Of a DNA stretch of 64,000 nt, positions 43,905 to 53,638 are shown piece by piece. The position numbers and the translations under genes were made by a program. Each line of letters begins with the position of its first letter. Position 1 is the stretch's first letter. The stretch spans positions 66,650 through 130,649 of the forward strand of contig JBFXKW010000008.1 in assembly GCA_050173345.1 (NCBI GenBank), given 5' to 3'. Source of the DNA: SHWC01 sp050173345 (GTDB taxonomy: Bacteria; Pseudomonadota; Alphaproteobacteria; UBA828). The notes beneath the pieces are model-generated. The model saw only the letters and a list, made by a program, of their open reading frames with translations. It had not been told where the DNA came from and ran no database searches.

Positions 43905-44999
43905 ATGCGCCTTTCCGCGACGCTCTCCATCTACATCAGCCGGCAGTTCCTGATCGGCCTTGCCATCGTCTTCGGCCTGTTCGTGGTCACCGCCTTCATC
44001 ATCGACATGGTGGAGCTGCTGCGGCGCGGCGCGGGCAAGGAAACCGCGGCGTTCGAGCTGCTCATCCAGATGGCGGTGCTCAGGGTGCCGTTCATGGCGC
44101 AGAAGGTGCTGCCCTTCGCCGCGCTGATCGGCGCGATCCTGACGCTCACCCGGCTGACCCGGACGCAGGAGCTGGTGGTCGCGCGCGCCGCCGGCGTCTC
44201 GGTCTGGCAGTTCCTGCTGCCGGCGCTCGCCGTCACCGTCATGATCGGCGCCTTCATGGTGACCGCCTTCAACCCGTTCGCCTCGGCCATGGTGTCGCGC
44301 TTCGAGCAGATGGAGGCGCGCTACATCGAGGGCAAATCGAGCCTGCTCGCGCTGTCGGACGCCGGCATCTGGCTGCGCCAGGGCGACGGCGCGAGGACCG
44401 ACGTCGTTCATGCCCAGCGCATGGTCAAGGAGACGCTCACGCTGCACGACGTGATCATCTTCCAGTTCGAGGGCAATGACCGCTTCGTCCAGCGCATCGA
44501 CGCCGCCGAGGCGCAGCTCGGCCAGGGCGAGTGGCTGCTCAAGGACGCGGTGATCACCGGGCCCGACCGCCCCGCCGTCAAGCTGGCGGCCTACCGGGTG
44601 CCGACCGACCTGACGCTCGAACAGATCGAGAATAGCTTCGCGCCGCCGGAGACCCTCTCTTTCTGGGCGCTGCCGGGCTTCATCAAGGTGCTCGAGGAAT
44701 CCGGCTTCTCGGCGGTGCGGCACCGCCTGCACTGGCACGCCATCATGGCCGGGCCGCTGCTGCTGTGCGCCATGGTGCTGGTCGGCGCCACCTTCTCGCT
44801 CAGGCTGCACCGGCGGGGCGGCATCTGGCTCCTGGTGGTCGCCGGCATCCTGGCCGGTTTCCTGCTCTATTTCGTCTCGGACCTGATCCTGGCGCTCGGG
44901 CTCTCCGGCAAGCTGCCGGCATGGCTTGCAGCCTGGGCGCCAGCCGGTATCTTCACACTGCTCGGAGTCGCGAGTCTCTTCCACCTCGAGGACGGCTGA
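43905..44999 (+). CDS. lptG: LPS export ABC transporter permease LptG
   Basis: Partner of LptF in the LPS extractor, 364 residues, six transmembrane helices flanking a periplasmic jellyroll. Recognisable parts are TLSIYISRQFLIGL, TRTQELVVARAAGVSVWQFL and the C-terminal LRLHRRGGIWLLVVAGILAGFLLYFVSDL. ATG at 43905. The next gene, lptD, begins four bases after its stop. LptB, the ATPase, is not in the window. Confidence 0.95.
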   Translation: MRLSATLSIYISRQFLIGLAIVFGLFVVTAFIIDMVELLRRGAGKETAAFELLIQMAVLRVPFMAQKVLPFAALIGAILTLTRLTRTQELVVARAAGVSVWQFLLPALAVTVMIGAFMVTAFNPFASAMVSRFEQMEARYIEGKSSLLALSDAGIWLRQGDGARTDVVHAQRMVKETLTLHDVIIFQFEGNDRFVQRIDAAEAQLGQGEWLLKDAVITGPDRPAVKLAAYRVPTDLTLEQIENSFAPPETLSFWALPGFIKVLEESGFSAVRHRLHWHAIMAGPLLLCAMVLVGATFSLRLHRRGGIWLLVVAGILAGFLLYFVSDLILALGLSGKLPAWLAAWAPAGIFTLLGVASLFHLEDG

Positions 45000-45003
45000 T
45001 CCC

Positions 45004-47193
45004 TTGCCACGCTGGCGCGCCTTCTTCGCCACCTTCGCCCTGCTCGGCCTGATCGTCCCGCTGGGGGCGTTGGGCCAGGAGGCCGATTTCCTGGGGCGCG
45101 AGGTCGACAGCGACCAGCCGGTGGTCCTGATCGCGGACCATATCGAGCGCGACGACGAACGCGGCATCACCACGGCGACCGGCAATGTCGAACTCGCGCA
45201 GGGCGGGCGCATCGTCGTGGCCGATTCCATCATCTACAACGAGCGCGAAAACGTCGTCTTCGCGAGCGGCAACGTCACCATGAAGGAGCCCTCGGGCGAG
45301 GTGCTGTTCGCCGACCAGGTCGAGCTCAAGGACGACCTTCGCGAGGGCGTGATCAGCGAATTCCGCGCGCTCCTCACGGACGGCGCGAAGATCGCCGCCA
45401 ACGGCGCGCGGCGCACCGGCGGCAACCGGACCACGATGAGCCGCGTCGTCTTTTCGCCCTGCGAGCTCTGCCCCGAGGACCCGGAACGCGCGCCGCTCTG
45501 GCAGGTCAAGGCGAAGGAGGTGGTGCACGACCAGGTCGACCACGATATCGCCTACTACGACGCCTGGCTCGAATTCTTCGGCGTGCCGGTCGTCTATACG
45601 CCCTATTTCCAGCACTCCGACCCCACGGTGAAACGGCGCACCGGGGTTCTGTCGCCGACCTATGGCAGCACGACCGCGCTTGGCTACATGCTGACGGTGC
45701 CTTATTACATCGTGCTGGAGCCGTGGCGGGACCTGACCATCTCGCCGACCTACACCACCAACGAAAGCGGCATCCTCGCGCTGCAATACCGCGAGCTCAC
45801 CGAAACGGGCTCCTTCAGCTTCGAGGGCAGCATCACGCGCCCGAACACGCAGGATCCCGAATTCGGCACGACGCTCGGCGACGACGTGGTCCGCGGCCAC
45901 ATAAGGGGCGAGGGAGAGTTCGATATCGACGACATCTGGCGCGCCGGCTTCCTGCTCGAACGCGCCTCGGACGCGACCTATCTCGCGCGCTACAACGTCC
46001 CCGAGCTGAGCAGCCGGCGCACGCTGGTGACCAGCCCCTATGTCGAAGGCTTCGACGACCGCAATCATGCGAGCATGACGGGCTTCTACTTCCAGGGGCT
46101 CGACGCGGACGACGTCCAGTCGCGCATCCCGTTCGTCATGCCGCTCGTCGACATCAACCTGGTGAGCGAGCCGGGGCGGCACGGCAGCTTCTTCACGCTC
46201 GACGCCAACGGCATGGCGCTCAACCGCCGCGACGGCGCCGACAGCCGCCGCGTCTCGGTGATCGGCGGCTGGCACCTGCCCTACATCGCCGACACCGGCG
46301 AGGTCTACAAGCTCTCGGCGACGCTGAGAGGCGATGCCTACAGCGTCAGCGGCGTGGTCGACCCCGACGATCCCAGCGCCGTCGAGGACGGCCTCACCGG
46401 ACGCATCGTGCCCGAGCTCTCGCTCGAATGGCGCTACCCGCTGATCGCGCGCAGCGGCACGATGCGCACCCTGTTCGAGCCGATCGTCCAGGCCATCGCG
46501 AGCCCCTATGGCGGCAATCCGGAGAGCATCCCGAACGAGGACAGCCAAGACCTCGAATTCGACGATACCAACCTGTTCTCCAGCAACCGCTTTACCGGGC
46601 TCGACCGCATCGAGGTCGGGCCGCGCGTCAACTATGGCTTCCGGCTCGGCTTCTATGGCGCCGGCGGCGGCAGCACCACCATCCTGATCGGACAGGGCTA
46701 CCGCCTGCGCGAGGACGATGCGCTGACGCGCCAGAGCGGCCTCGAGCGCAACTTCTCGGACTATGTCGGCCGCATCCTGATCTCGCCGGCTTCCTACCTG
46801 GACATCGGCTACCGCTTTCAGCTCGACGCAGAGGATTTCTCCCCGCGGCGCACCGAGCTCGACGTCTCGGGCGGCCCCCGTTTCCTCCGGCTCAGCATGA
46901 GCTATCTGCAAATCGAGGAGCAGGCCAGCGAGGACAACTTGACGAGCTTCGCGAGTCGTGAGGAGGTGCTTGCCGGCGCGGCGCTCAGGCTGACACCCTA
47001 TTGGCGGCTCACGGCCAACGCGCGGCGCGACCTGACGGGCGGGGGCCGCTGGGTCAACCTGGGCGCAGCACTGACCTATGAGGACGAGTGCCTGCTCGCG
47101 AGCCTTGGTGCCTCGCGCAGCTTTACGCAGACGCGCGACGTAGAGGAGGATACCAGTTTCGTGTTTCGAATCATCTTCAAGGGCGTGAGCTAG
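45004..47193 (+). CDS. lptD: LPS-assembly protein LptD
   Basis: Outer-membrane beta-barrel that inserts LPS into the outer leaflet. The 729-residue protein has a signal segment (FFATFALLGLIVPLGALG), an N-terminal OstA/LptA-like jellyroll (VVLIADHIERDDERGITTATGNVELAQGG) and the LptD barrel with FFGVPVVYTPYFQHSDPTVKRRTGVLSP. Few cysteines are present (CELC near residue 154 and one near 698) rather than the full E. coli disulfide set. The start is TTG at 45004, four bases after lptG stop, the only start that keeps the signal peptide without overlapping lptG. Confidence 0.94.
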   Translation: MPRWRAFFATFALLGLIVPLGALGQEADFLGREVDSDQPVVLIADHIERDDERGITTATGNVELAQGGRIVVADSIIYNERENVVFASGNVTMKEPSGEVLFADQVELKDDLREGVISEFRALLTDGAKIAANGARRTGGNRTTMSRVVFSPCELCPEDPERAPLWQVKAKEVVHDQVDHDIAYYDAWLEFFGVPVVYTPYFQHSDPTVKRRTGVLSPTYGSTTALGYMLTVPYYIVLEPWRDLTISPTYTTNESGILALQYRELTETGSFSFEGSITRPNTQDPEFGTTLGDDVVRGHIRGEGEFDIDDIWRAGFLLERASDATYLARYNVPELSSRRTLVTSPYVEGFDDRNHASMTGFYFQGLDADDVQSRIPFVMPLVDINLVSEPGRHGSFFTLDANGMALNRRDGADSRRVSVIGGWHLPYIADTGEVYKLSATLRGDAYSVSGVVDPDDPSAVEDGLTGRIVPELSLEWRYPLIARSGTMRTLFEPIVQAIASPYGGNPESIPNEDSQDLEFDDTNLFSSNRFTGLDRIEVGPRVNYGFRLGFYGAGGGSTTILIGQGYRLREDDALTRQSGLERNFSDYVGRILISPASYLDIGYRFQLDAEDFSPRRTELDVSGGPRFLRLSMSYLQIEEQASEDNLTSFASREEVLAGAALRLTPYWRLTANARRDLTGGGRWVNLGAALTYEDECLLASLGASRSFTQTRDVEEDTSFVFRIIFKGVS

Positions 47194-48543
47194 GTGGACC
47201 GGGTGAGAGGAGCAGGAATCCGGCGCCGGCGGCCCCGGAAGCCCTGGCGGTTGGCGCGCCTCGCTCTGTCCGCCGTCGTCCTGGCCGCGATGCTGTTTGC
47301 CTCGCCGCTGCCCGATGGCGCTGTGGTGCGCCATGCCGCCGCGCAGCAGGACGTGATGCGGATCGCCGCGATCGTCAATGACGACATCATCTCGATCTTC
47401 GACCTGGCGATCCGGCTGCAGATCGCGATCCGCTCCTCGGGCTTCGAGGATTCGGTGCAGCTCCGCCGCCAGCTCGCGCCGCAGGTGCTGCGCGCGATGG
47501 TCGACGAGCGATTGCAGGCCCAGGAGGCGAAGCGGCTGAACGTGACCGCGAGCGCGGAGGAGATCGCCGCGGCCAAGGCCCAGGTCGAGAGCCAGAACAA
47601 TTGGGGCGAGGGCTCGTTCGACAACCGCATCCTGGCCGCCGGCCTCGATCTCGGTTCGGTGGTCGAGCAGCTTCAGACCAGCGTGGTGTGGGCGAAGCTG
47701 GTGCGCCGCCGCTTCGGCATCACGGCCACGGTGAGCGAGGAGGAGATCGACGCGGCGGCGGCGCAGTTCACCGCCAGCCAGGGCCAGCGCGAGACCCGCG
47801 TCGCGGAGATCTTCCTGCCGCTCGACGACCCCGACCAGGAAACCCTGGTGCGCGGCACGGCCAACGACCTGGTCAACGAGCTGCGCGGCGGCGCGGCCTT
47901 TCCGGCGGTGGCGCGCCAGTTCTCCAAGGGGGCGACCGCCGACCAGGGCGGCGAGATCGGCTGGGTGGCGCCGGGCCAGCTCGCGCCTGAGCTCGACGCC
48001 GCCATCGTCGGCCTCTCGCCCGGCGAGATTTCCGATCCGATCCGCACCTTCGACGGCTACTACATCCTCACCGTGATCGCACGCGAAGCGCGGGACGGCG
48101 GTGCAGGCGAGACGAATCCCACCGTCTCGCTCGCCCAGGTCGTGATCGATCCGGCGCTCGGCAGCGCCGCGGCCGACGCGCTGATCGGCGAGCTCCGGCA
48201 GGCATCCGACTGCGCGGGCTTCCTGGCCGCCGCCAAGGGGCGTTCGGCGCCGACCTCCGGCGAGCTCGGCAGCCTCGCGCTGAACGACCTGCCGGCCGAG
48301 CTGCGCACCGTCGTGACGCCGCTGCGGAAAGGCGAGGTGTCGCAGCCGCTGCCCTTCGAGGGCACGCGCCGGCTGCTGATGGTGTGCGAGCGGGCCGAGC
48401 CGGAGACGGCGACGGCGACGGCGCGCACGAGCGTGGACCGCGAGGCGATCCGGCGCGACCTCGGCAACCGGAAGCTCGACCTGGCGTCCCGCCGTTACTT
48501 GCGCGACCTGCGCCGCACCGCCTTCATCGAGCTGAGAATCTGA
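47194..48543 (+). CDS. surA: Periplasmic chaperone / peptidyl-prolyl isomerase SurA
   Basis: Chaperone that escorts outer-membrane proteins, LptD among them. The 449-residue protein has a signal region (about 1-50), an N-terminal SurA domain starting IAAIVNDDIISIFDLAIRLQ, and a parvulin domain (VAEIFLPLDDPDQE... FPAVARQFSKGATADQGGEIGWVAPGQLAPEL, about residues 205-290). The second parvulin-like region is degenerate. GTG start directly abuts the lptD stop. The next gene overlaps it by four bases. Confidence 0.93.
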   Translation: MDRVRGAGIRRRRPRKPWRLARLALSAVVLAAMLFASPLPDGAVVRHAAAQQDVMRIAAIVNDDIISIFDLAIRLQIAIRSSGFEDSVQLRRQLAPQVLRAMVDERLQAQEAKRLNVTASAEEIAAAKAQVESQNNWGEGSFDNRILAAGLDLGSVVEQLQTSVVWAKLVRRRFGITATVSEEEIDAAAAQFTASQGQRETRVAEIFLPLDDPDQETLVRGTANDLVNELRGGAAFPAVARQFSKGATADQGGEIGWVAPGQLAPELDAAIVGLSPGEISDPIRTFDGYYILTVIAREARDGGAGETNPTVSLAQVVIDPALGSAAADALIGELRQASDCAGFLAAAKGRSAPTSGELGSLALNDLPAELRTVVTPLRKGEVSQPLPFEGTRRLLMVCERAEPETATATARTSVDREAIRRDLGNRKLDLASRRYLRDLRRTAFIELRI

Positions 48544-49376
48544 TCGACCACCTGCCGTCCTTGCGCGAGACCGTCGATGCCTTCGGGCTCGCCGCGCGGA
48601 AATCACTTGGCCAGCATTTCCTGCTCGACCTCAACCTGACGCGGCGGATCGCGCGCGCGGCACAGCCGTTCGACGGCGCCACCGTGATCGAGGTCGGGCC
48701 GGGGCCGGGCGGCCTGACCCGGGCGCTGCTCGCCGAGGGCGCCGCCCGCATCGTCGCGATCGAGCGCGACCAGCGCTGCGTCGCGGCGCTCGCGCCGCTC
48801 GTCGATGCCGCCGCGAGCCGGCTCAGCGTGATCGAGGCCGACGCGCTTGAGGTGGACGAGGCGGCGCTCGGCCCGCCGCCGCGCCTGGTCGTCGCCAACC
48901 TGCCCTACAACATCGCGACGCCGCTGCTCATCAAGTGGCTCGACCGCATCGCCCTGTTCCGTGGCCTGGTTCTGATGATGCAGAAGGAGGTCGCCGAACG
49001 GGTCGCCGCCAGGCCGGGCGATGACGCCTATGGCCGCCTCGGCGTCCGCGTCGGCTGGGTGTGCGAGGCGCGGCGGCTGTTCGACGTCTCGCCGCGCGCC
49101 TTCACGCCGCCGCCCAAGGTGACCTCCAGCGTGGTGCGGCTCGAGCCGCGGCCGGCGCCACTCTGCGCGGCCGAGCCCGCCGCCTTCGAGCGCGTGCTCG
49201 CCGCCGCGTTCGGCCAGCGCCGCAAGATGCTGCGCGCCGCGCTCAGGGCGCTCGGCGTCGATACCGCGAGGCTGCTGGCGGAGGCCGGCGTCGAGCCCAC
49301 CGCGCGCGCCGAGAACCTGCCCATCGAAGCGTTCTGCGCGCTCGCGCGCGCCTACCGCGCCCAGGCCCGTGCGTGA
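48540..49376 (+). CDS. rsmA: 16S rRNA dimethyladenosine transferase (KsgA)
   Basis: Dimethylates two adjacent adenines near the 3' end of 16S rRNA. The 278-residue protein has KSLGQHFLLDLNLTRRIA, SAM-binding EVGPGPGGLTRALL, the catalytic NLPYNIATPL motif and FTPPPKVTSSVVRL. No ATG or GTG precedes the conserved N-terminus within the gene; the frame matching the family (IDHLPSLRE) begins at CTG 48540, which overlaps the surA stop as CTGA. A TTG at 48561 is the alternative. pdxA, normally between surA and rsmA, is absent. Confidence 0.92.
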   Translation: MIDHLPSLRETVDAFGLAARKSLGQHFLLDLNLTRRIARAAQPFDGATVIEVGPGPGGLTRALLAEGAARIVAIERDQRCVAALAPLVDAAASRLSVIEADALEVDEAALGPPPRLVVANLPYNIATPLLIKWLDRIALFRGLVLMMQKEVAERVAARPGDDAYGRLGVRVGWVCEARRLFDVSPRAFTPPPKVTSSVVRLEPRPAPLCAAEPAAFERVLAAAFGQRRKMLRAALRALGVDTARLLAEAGVEPTARAENLPIEAFCALARAYRAQARA

Positions 49377-49547
49377 TTTTCTGTTGCGGCGCCCGCCCAT
49401 CAGGAGTATGAGCACGCCCCCATGAACACTTTACCGTCATTGCGACGAGGGCTCGCGGCCGCCGCGCCGCCACGCTGAAGCGCCAGCCATCATGCGGGCG
49501 CTTCGCGCCGCCATCCGTTCCTTCTCGAAGCTGTGACGGGCCCCGCA

Positions 49548-50066
49548 ATGATCACCATCGAAAACGAACAGCCGGCCGATGCGCCGGCGATCGAGAGCCT
49601 CCTCGACCTCGCCTTCGAGCCGGCGCGCCACCGGCGGCCGTCCTACCGGCTGCGCGAGGGCGTGCCGAAATGCAATGCGCTCTGCTTCGTGGCCAGGGAC
49701 GGCAAGCGGCTGGTCGGCGTCGTGCGCTTCTGGCCGATCCTGGTCGGCGGCGAGGCCGCGCTCCTGCTCGGCCCGATCGCGGTGCATCCCGATCACGAGG
49801 GCCGGGGCATCGGCAGCGCCCTGGTGCGCAACGGCCTCGAAGCCGCCAAGGGGAGCGGCTATCGCATCGTGGTCGCCGTCGGCTTCCTCGCCTTTCTCGG
49901 GCGCTTCGGCTTCCGGCGCGCGAGCCCGCTCGGCCTGCGCTTCCCGGTCAAGGTGGACGATACGCGCTTCCTGGTGCACGAGCTGGCGCCGGGCGCGCTC
50001 GACGGCAATACGGGCGACATAGAGCCGGTCAAGGCCGCCGCTTCCGCCAGCCGCGCGGCATGCTAA
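49548..50066 (+). CDS. GNAT family N-acetyltransferase
   Basis: A 172-residue acetyltransferase resembling YhbS-type GNATs. Motif A, the acetyl-CoA pyrophosphate loop, is clear: LLLGPIAVHPDHEGRGIGSALV around residues 77-98, followed by GFLAFLGRFGFRRASP. Substrate unknown. The ATG at 49548 is used; a GTG five codons earlier is possible. Its 3' end overlaps the convergent glycosyltransferase by four bases. Confidence 0.88.
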   Translation: MITIENEQPADAPAIESLLDLAFEPARHRRPSYRLREGVPKCNALCFVARDGKRLVGVVRFWPILVGGEAALLLGPIAVHPDHEGRGIGSALVRNGLEAAKGSGYRIVVAVGFLAFLGRFGFRRASPLGLRFPVKVDDTRFLVHELAPGALDGNTGDIEPVKAAASASRAAC

Positions 50067-50920
50067 AGGCCGGATGAAGCGCTGCGGTTGAGCGCAACGA
50101 ACTCCTGGAAGGTCTCGACCAGGCCGGCCTCCCGCGCCTCGGCGAAGGCGCGGTTGAACGCCCGCTTGGCGGCGATCTTCTCGGTCGCGAGCGCGACCAG
50201 CGCGGCGTCGCCGAGGCCATAGCCGTCTTCTTCGGCGAGGCGGCGCAGCAGCGCGTTGTAGCTGTGCTCGGCGCGCTCGGCCGAGCGGTCGCTGTGGCAC
50301 ATCGAGCCCTGGCGGACCCGGTAGTCGTGCAGCGGCTCGGCGGTGACCGGGATCGCGGGCACGCGGGCGAACAGCCTGAGATTGAGCGCGACGTCGTCGC
50401 ACATCTCGATCTCGGGATCCCAGCCCTCGATCAGCTCGCGCCGGGCCACGGGCATGAGCGGCACGCTGGTCTCGAGGAACGCGGCGGCATCGAGCGCGAA
50501 GTCCGCGCGCCGGTCGAACAGCACGAAGAGCGGCGCGCCGCTCGCATCGTCCACGACGCGGACATTGTCGAACGCGGCGCCGGCATCGAGCGCGAGCGGC
50601 GCCATCAACGCGAGGCGGGACGGCGCGTAGGCGTCGTCGGCATCGAGCGGCGCGACCAGCCGGCCCTCGGCGCGGCGCAAGCCGAGATTGCGCGCCGCCG
50701 CCGCGCCGGTGCCGATGCCGCCGGTCGCCGCGAAGACGAGGCGTGGGTCCGCGATCCCCTCGGCGGCCAGCAGCGCGCGATAATCGGCCCCGTCGTCCGA
50801 CACCACGATGGCCTCCCAGTCCGCCAGGCTTTGCGCGAGCAGCGAGCGCACCGCGCGGCCGATGGTCGACGCCGCTTGGTACGCGGGGATGATGACCGAA
50901 ACGAGCGGCGCGCCGCTCAT
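50063..50920 (-). CDS. Glycosyltransferase family 2
   Basis: GT-A fold transferase of 285 residues. N-terminal SVIIPAYQAASTIGRAVRSLLAQ, the nucleotide-binding VVSDDGADYRALL and the metal-binding DADDAYAPSRLALM (DxD near residue 93) are typical of GT2, with CDDVALNLRLFA further on. The acceptor is unknown; neighbours point to surface polysaccharide or glycolipid synthesis. ATG at 50918-50920. It overlaps the GNAT gene tail to tail. Confidence 0.9.
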   Translation of the reverse strand: MSGAPLVSVIIPAYQAASTIGRAVRSLLAQSLADWEAIVVSDDGADYRALLAAEGIADPRLVFAATGGIGTGAAAARNLGLRRAEGRLVAPLDADDAYAPSRLALMAPLALDAGAAFDNVRVVDDASGAPLFVLFDRRADFALDAAAFLETSVPLMPVARRELIEGWDPEIEMCDDVALNLRLFARVPAIPVTAEPLHDYRVRQGSMCHSDRSAERAEHSYNALLRRLAEEDGYGLGDAALVALATEKIAAKRAFNRAFAEAREAGLVETFQEFVALNRSASSGL

Positions 50921-51052
50921 CCGGCAACCCTATGTGGGGTGGCGACCATCATCACTGCTCCCCATCCGATGAGGCTCGCGGCGCGGCGTTAAGACTTCCT
51001 GCCCCACTATGGCATAGGATCGGGCCGGTTCGAGGGGGTGGCGAGGCGGAGC

Positions 51053-51886
51053 ATGCTGCGGCATTTCGGCGATACCGGCGCCCTGCAGGAGCCCTTCGAC
51101 GTCGCGGTGGTGATGCCGAGCGTGGTGCGTCCTTCGCTCGTCCGCGCGCTGCGCTCGATCCTGGCGCAGGACCATCCGGGCCGCATCCAGGCGCTGATCG
51201 GCATCGACCGGCGCGAGGGCGACCTCGGGCTGCTCAAGTCCATCCTCGAGGCGGTGCCGCCGCGCCGCGTCGTCACGCTGCTCGACCCCGGCTATTCCAC
51301 CTCGGTGCGTCATGGCGGCCTGCACCCGGCGCGGGACGGCGGCGCGCTCCGCTGCATCCTCACCTACCTCGCCAATGCCCGCCGCGTCGCCTATCTCGAC
51401 GACGACAATTGGTGGTCGCGCGACCATCTCCGCCTGCTCGGCGAGGCGATCGAGGGCAAGGCATGGGCCTATGGCTTCCGCTGCTTCGTCCACCCCGAGA
51501 CCAACCGGCTGGTCGCAATCGACACCTGGGAATCGATCGGCCCGGGCCGCGGCGGCTATGCCGACAATTTCGGCGGCTGGGTCGACCCGAACTGCCTGAT
51601 GATCGACAAGTTCGCCTGCGAGCCGGTGATCCGACGCTGGGCCGTGCCGCTGCACAACGACCGCTCCGCCATGTCGGCCGATCGCAACGTGTTCCGCGCG
51701 CTCAGGCGCTACCCGTCCGGCGAGAGCCGCACGGTGAGCGTGTTCTACACGCTCAACCCGGCGGACGGCCTGCACGCCCACCGCATGACGCGCTTCAAGG
51801 CCGCCTACGAGCAGGCGGGCAATCCCGACGCGCCGCCGGTGGCGATCACGGGCGGCCAGGTTCGCCTGCCGCTGAACCAGACGTGA
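51053..51886 (+). CDS. Glycosyltransferase-like protein (GT-A fold)
   Basis: A 277-residue protein with a GT-A-like layout: VAVVMPSVVRPSLVRALRSILAQ, LIGIDRREGD, the acidic LDDDNWWSRDHL near residue 117 as a metal-binding DxD, and a C-terminal region with ADRNVFRALRRYPSG. It differs from the adjacent GT2 and I cannot place it in a numbered family. The ATG at 51053 has GAGG six bases upstream; a GTG at 51038 would extend it by five residues. Its last 41 bases overlap the convergent epimerase gene. Confidence 0.7.
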   Translation: MLRHFGDTGALQEPFDVAVVMPSVVRPSLVRALRSILAQDHPGRIQALIGIDRREGDLGLLKSILEAVPPRRVVTLLDPGYSTSVRHGGLHPARDGGALRCILTYLANARRVAYLDDDNWWSRDHLRLLGEAIEGKAWAYGFRCFVHPETNRLVAIDTWESIGPGRGGYADNFGGWVDPNCLMIDKFACEPVIRRWAVPLHNDRSAMSADRNVFRALRRYPSGESRTVSVFYTLNPADGLHAHRMTRFKAAYEQAGNPDAPPVAITGGQVRLPLNQT

Positions 51887-52807
51887 AATAGTCGATCGTC
51901 CGCGCGAGGCCCTCATCGAGCGGCACGGCGGGCTGCCAGCCGAGCAGCGCACGGGCGCGGCCGATATCCGGGCAGCGCCGGCGCGGATCGTCGGCCGGCA
52001 GCGGCGCGTATTCGATCGGCACGCGCGAGCCGGTCGCCGCCACGATGCGCTCCGCCAGCGCCCGCACGCTGATCTCGTCGGGATTGCCGAGGTTGATCGG
52101 GCCGGTGACCTCATCGTCGCTCGCCATCAGCCGGATCAGCCCGTCCACCATGTCGTCGACATAGCAGAACGAGCGGGTCTGCCCGCCATCGCCATAGAGC
52201 ACGATCGGCTCGCCCGTGAGCGCGCGCACGATGAAGTTGGAGACCACGCGGCCGTCGTTCGGCAGCATGCGCGGCCCATAGGTGTTGAAGATGCGCGCCA
52301 CCTTGATGCGCAGACGGTGCTGGCGGTGATAGTCGAAGAACAGCGTCTCGGCGCAGCGCTTGCCCTCGTCGTAGCAGGCGCGCGGGCCGATCGGGTTGAC
52401 GTTGCCGAGATAGCCCTCGCTTTGCGGGTGCTCCGTGGGGTCGCCATAGACCTCGCTGGTCGAAGCTTGCAGGATCCTGGCCCTGAGCCGCTTGGCGAGC
52501 CCGAGCATGTTGATCGCGCCGTGCACGCTGGTCTTCGTGGTCTGCACCGGGTCGTGCTGGTAGTGCACCGGCGAGGCCGGGCAGGCGAGGTTGTAGATCT
52601 CGTCGACCTCGACATAGAGCGGGAAGGTCACATCGTGGCGCACCACCTCGAAATAGGGGTGGTCGAGCAGGTGGACGATGTTCGCCCTGGTGCCGGTGAA
52701 GTAGTTGTCGACGCAGAGCACCTCGTGGCCGCGCTCGAGCAGCCGCTCGCACAGATGAGAGCCGATGAAGCCGGCGCCGCCCGTGACCAGCGTGCGCGGA
52801 CGGCGCA

Positions 52808-52808
<1 letters not shown>
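51846..52808 (-). CDS. UDP-glucuronate decarboxylase (UDP-xylose synthase)
   Basis: Extended short-chain dehydrogenase of 320 residues, making UDP-xylose from UDP-glucuronate with bound NAD. NAD loop TGGAGFIGSHLCERLL at 9-24, the UXS hallmark YNLACPASPVHYQHDPVQTTKTS near 72-94, STSEVYGDP near 116, and catalytic Tyr/Lys in CYDEGKR. This pattern separates it from 4-epimerases. ATG at 52806-52808 overlaps the gmk stop by one base (TGATG). It supplies a nucleotide sugar for the glycosyltransferases next to it (inference). Confidence 0.9.
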
Positions 52809-53437
<629 letters not shown>

Positions 53438-53638
53438 CGCTTCCCCGCGTCGGTTCCCGATTCCCGCCTGCCGGCGGCCGGCCGGCGCGCGGAGAGTACC
53501 CCGAGCCCCCGCGCCGCTCCAACCCTGGCGCGGCGCAGGCCTCGCCGGCCATCGCGGCGTGACAGCGGGCGGGCGGGCCGGCTAAAAGTGAAAGGAAAAA
53601 CGACTTAGGCGACAGGCGAGGCTGCAGAGGAGCCCCCC

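Noticed and set aside
44953..48606. A 1217-codon open frame antisense to lptD and surA
   Set aside because: Its translation is low-complexity (Arg/Ala/Asp/Gly/Glu/His-rich) with no family match, whereas the opposite strand encodes clear LptD and SurA. High GC makes such antisense frames common here.
49377..49547. Region between rsmA and the GNAT gene considered for a small gene or RNA
   Set aside because: Only very short frames and no clear hairpin or promoter; nothing supportable.
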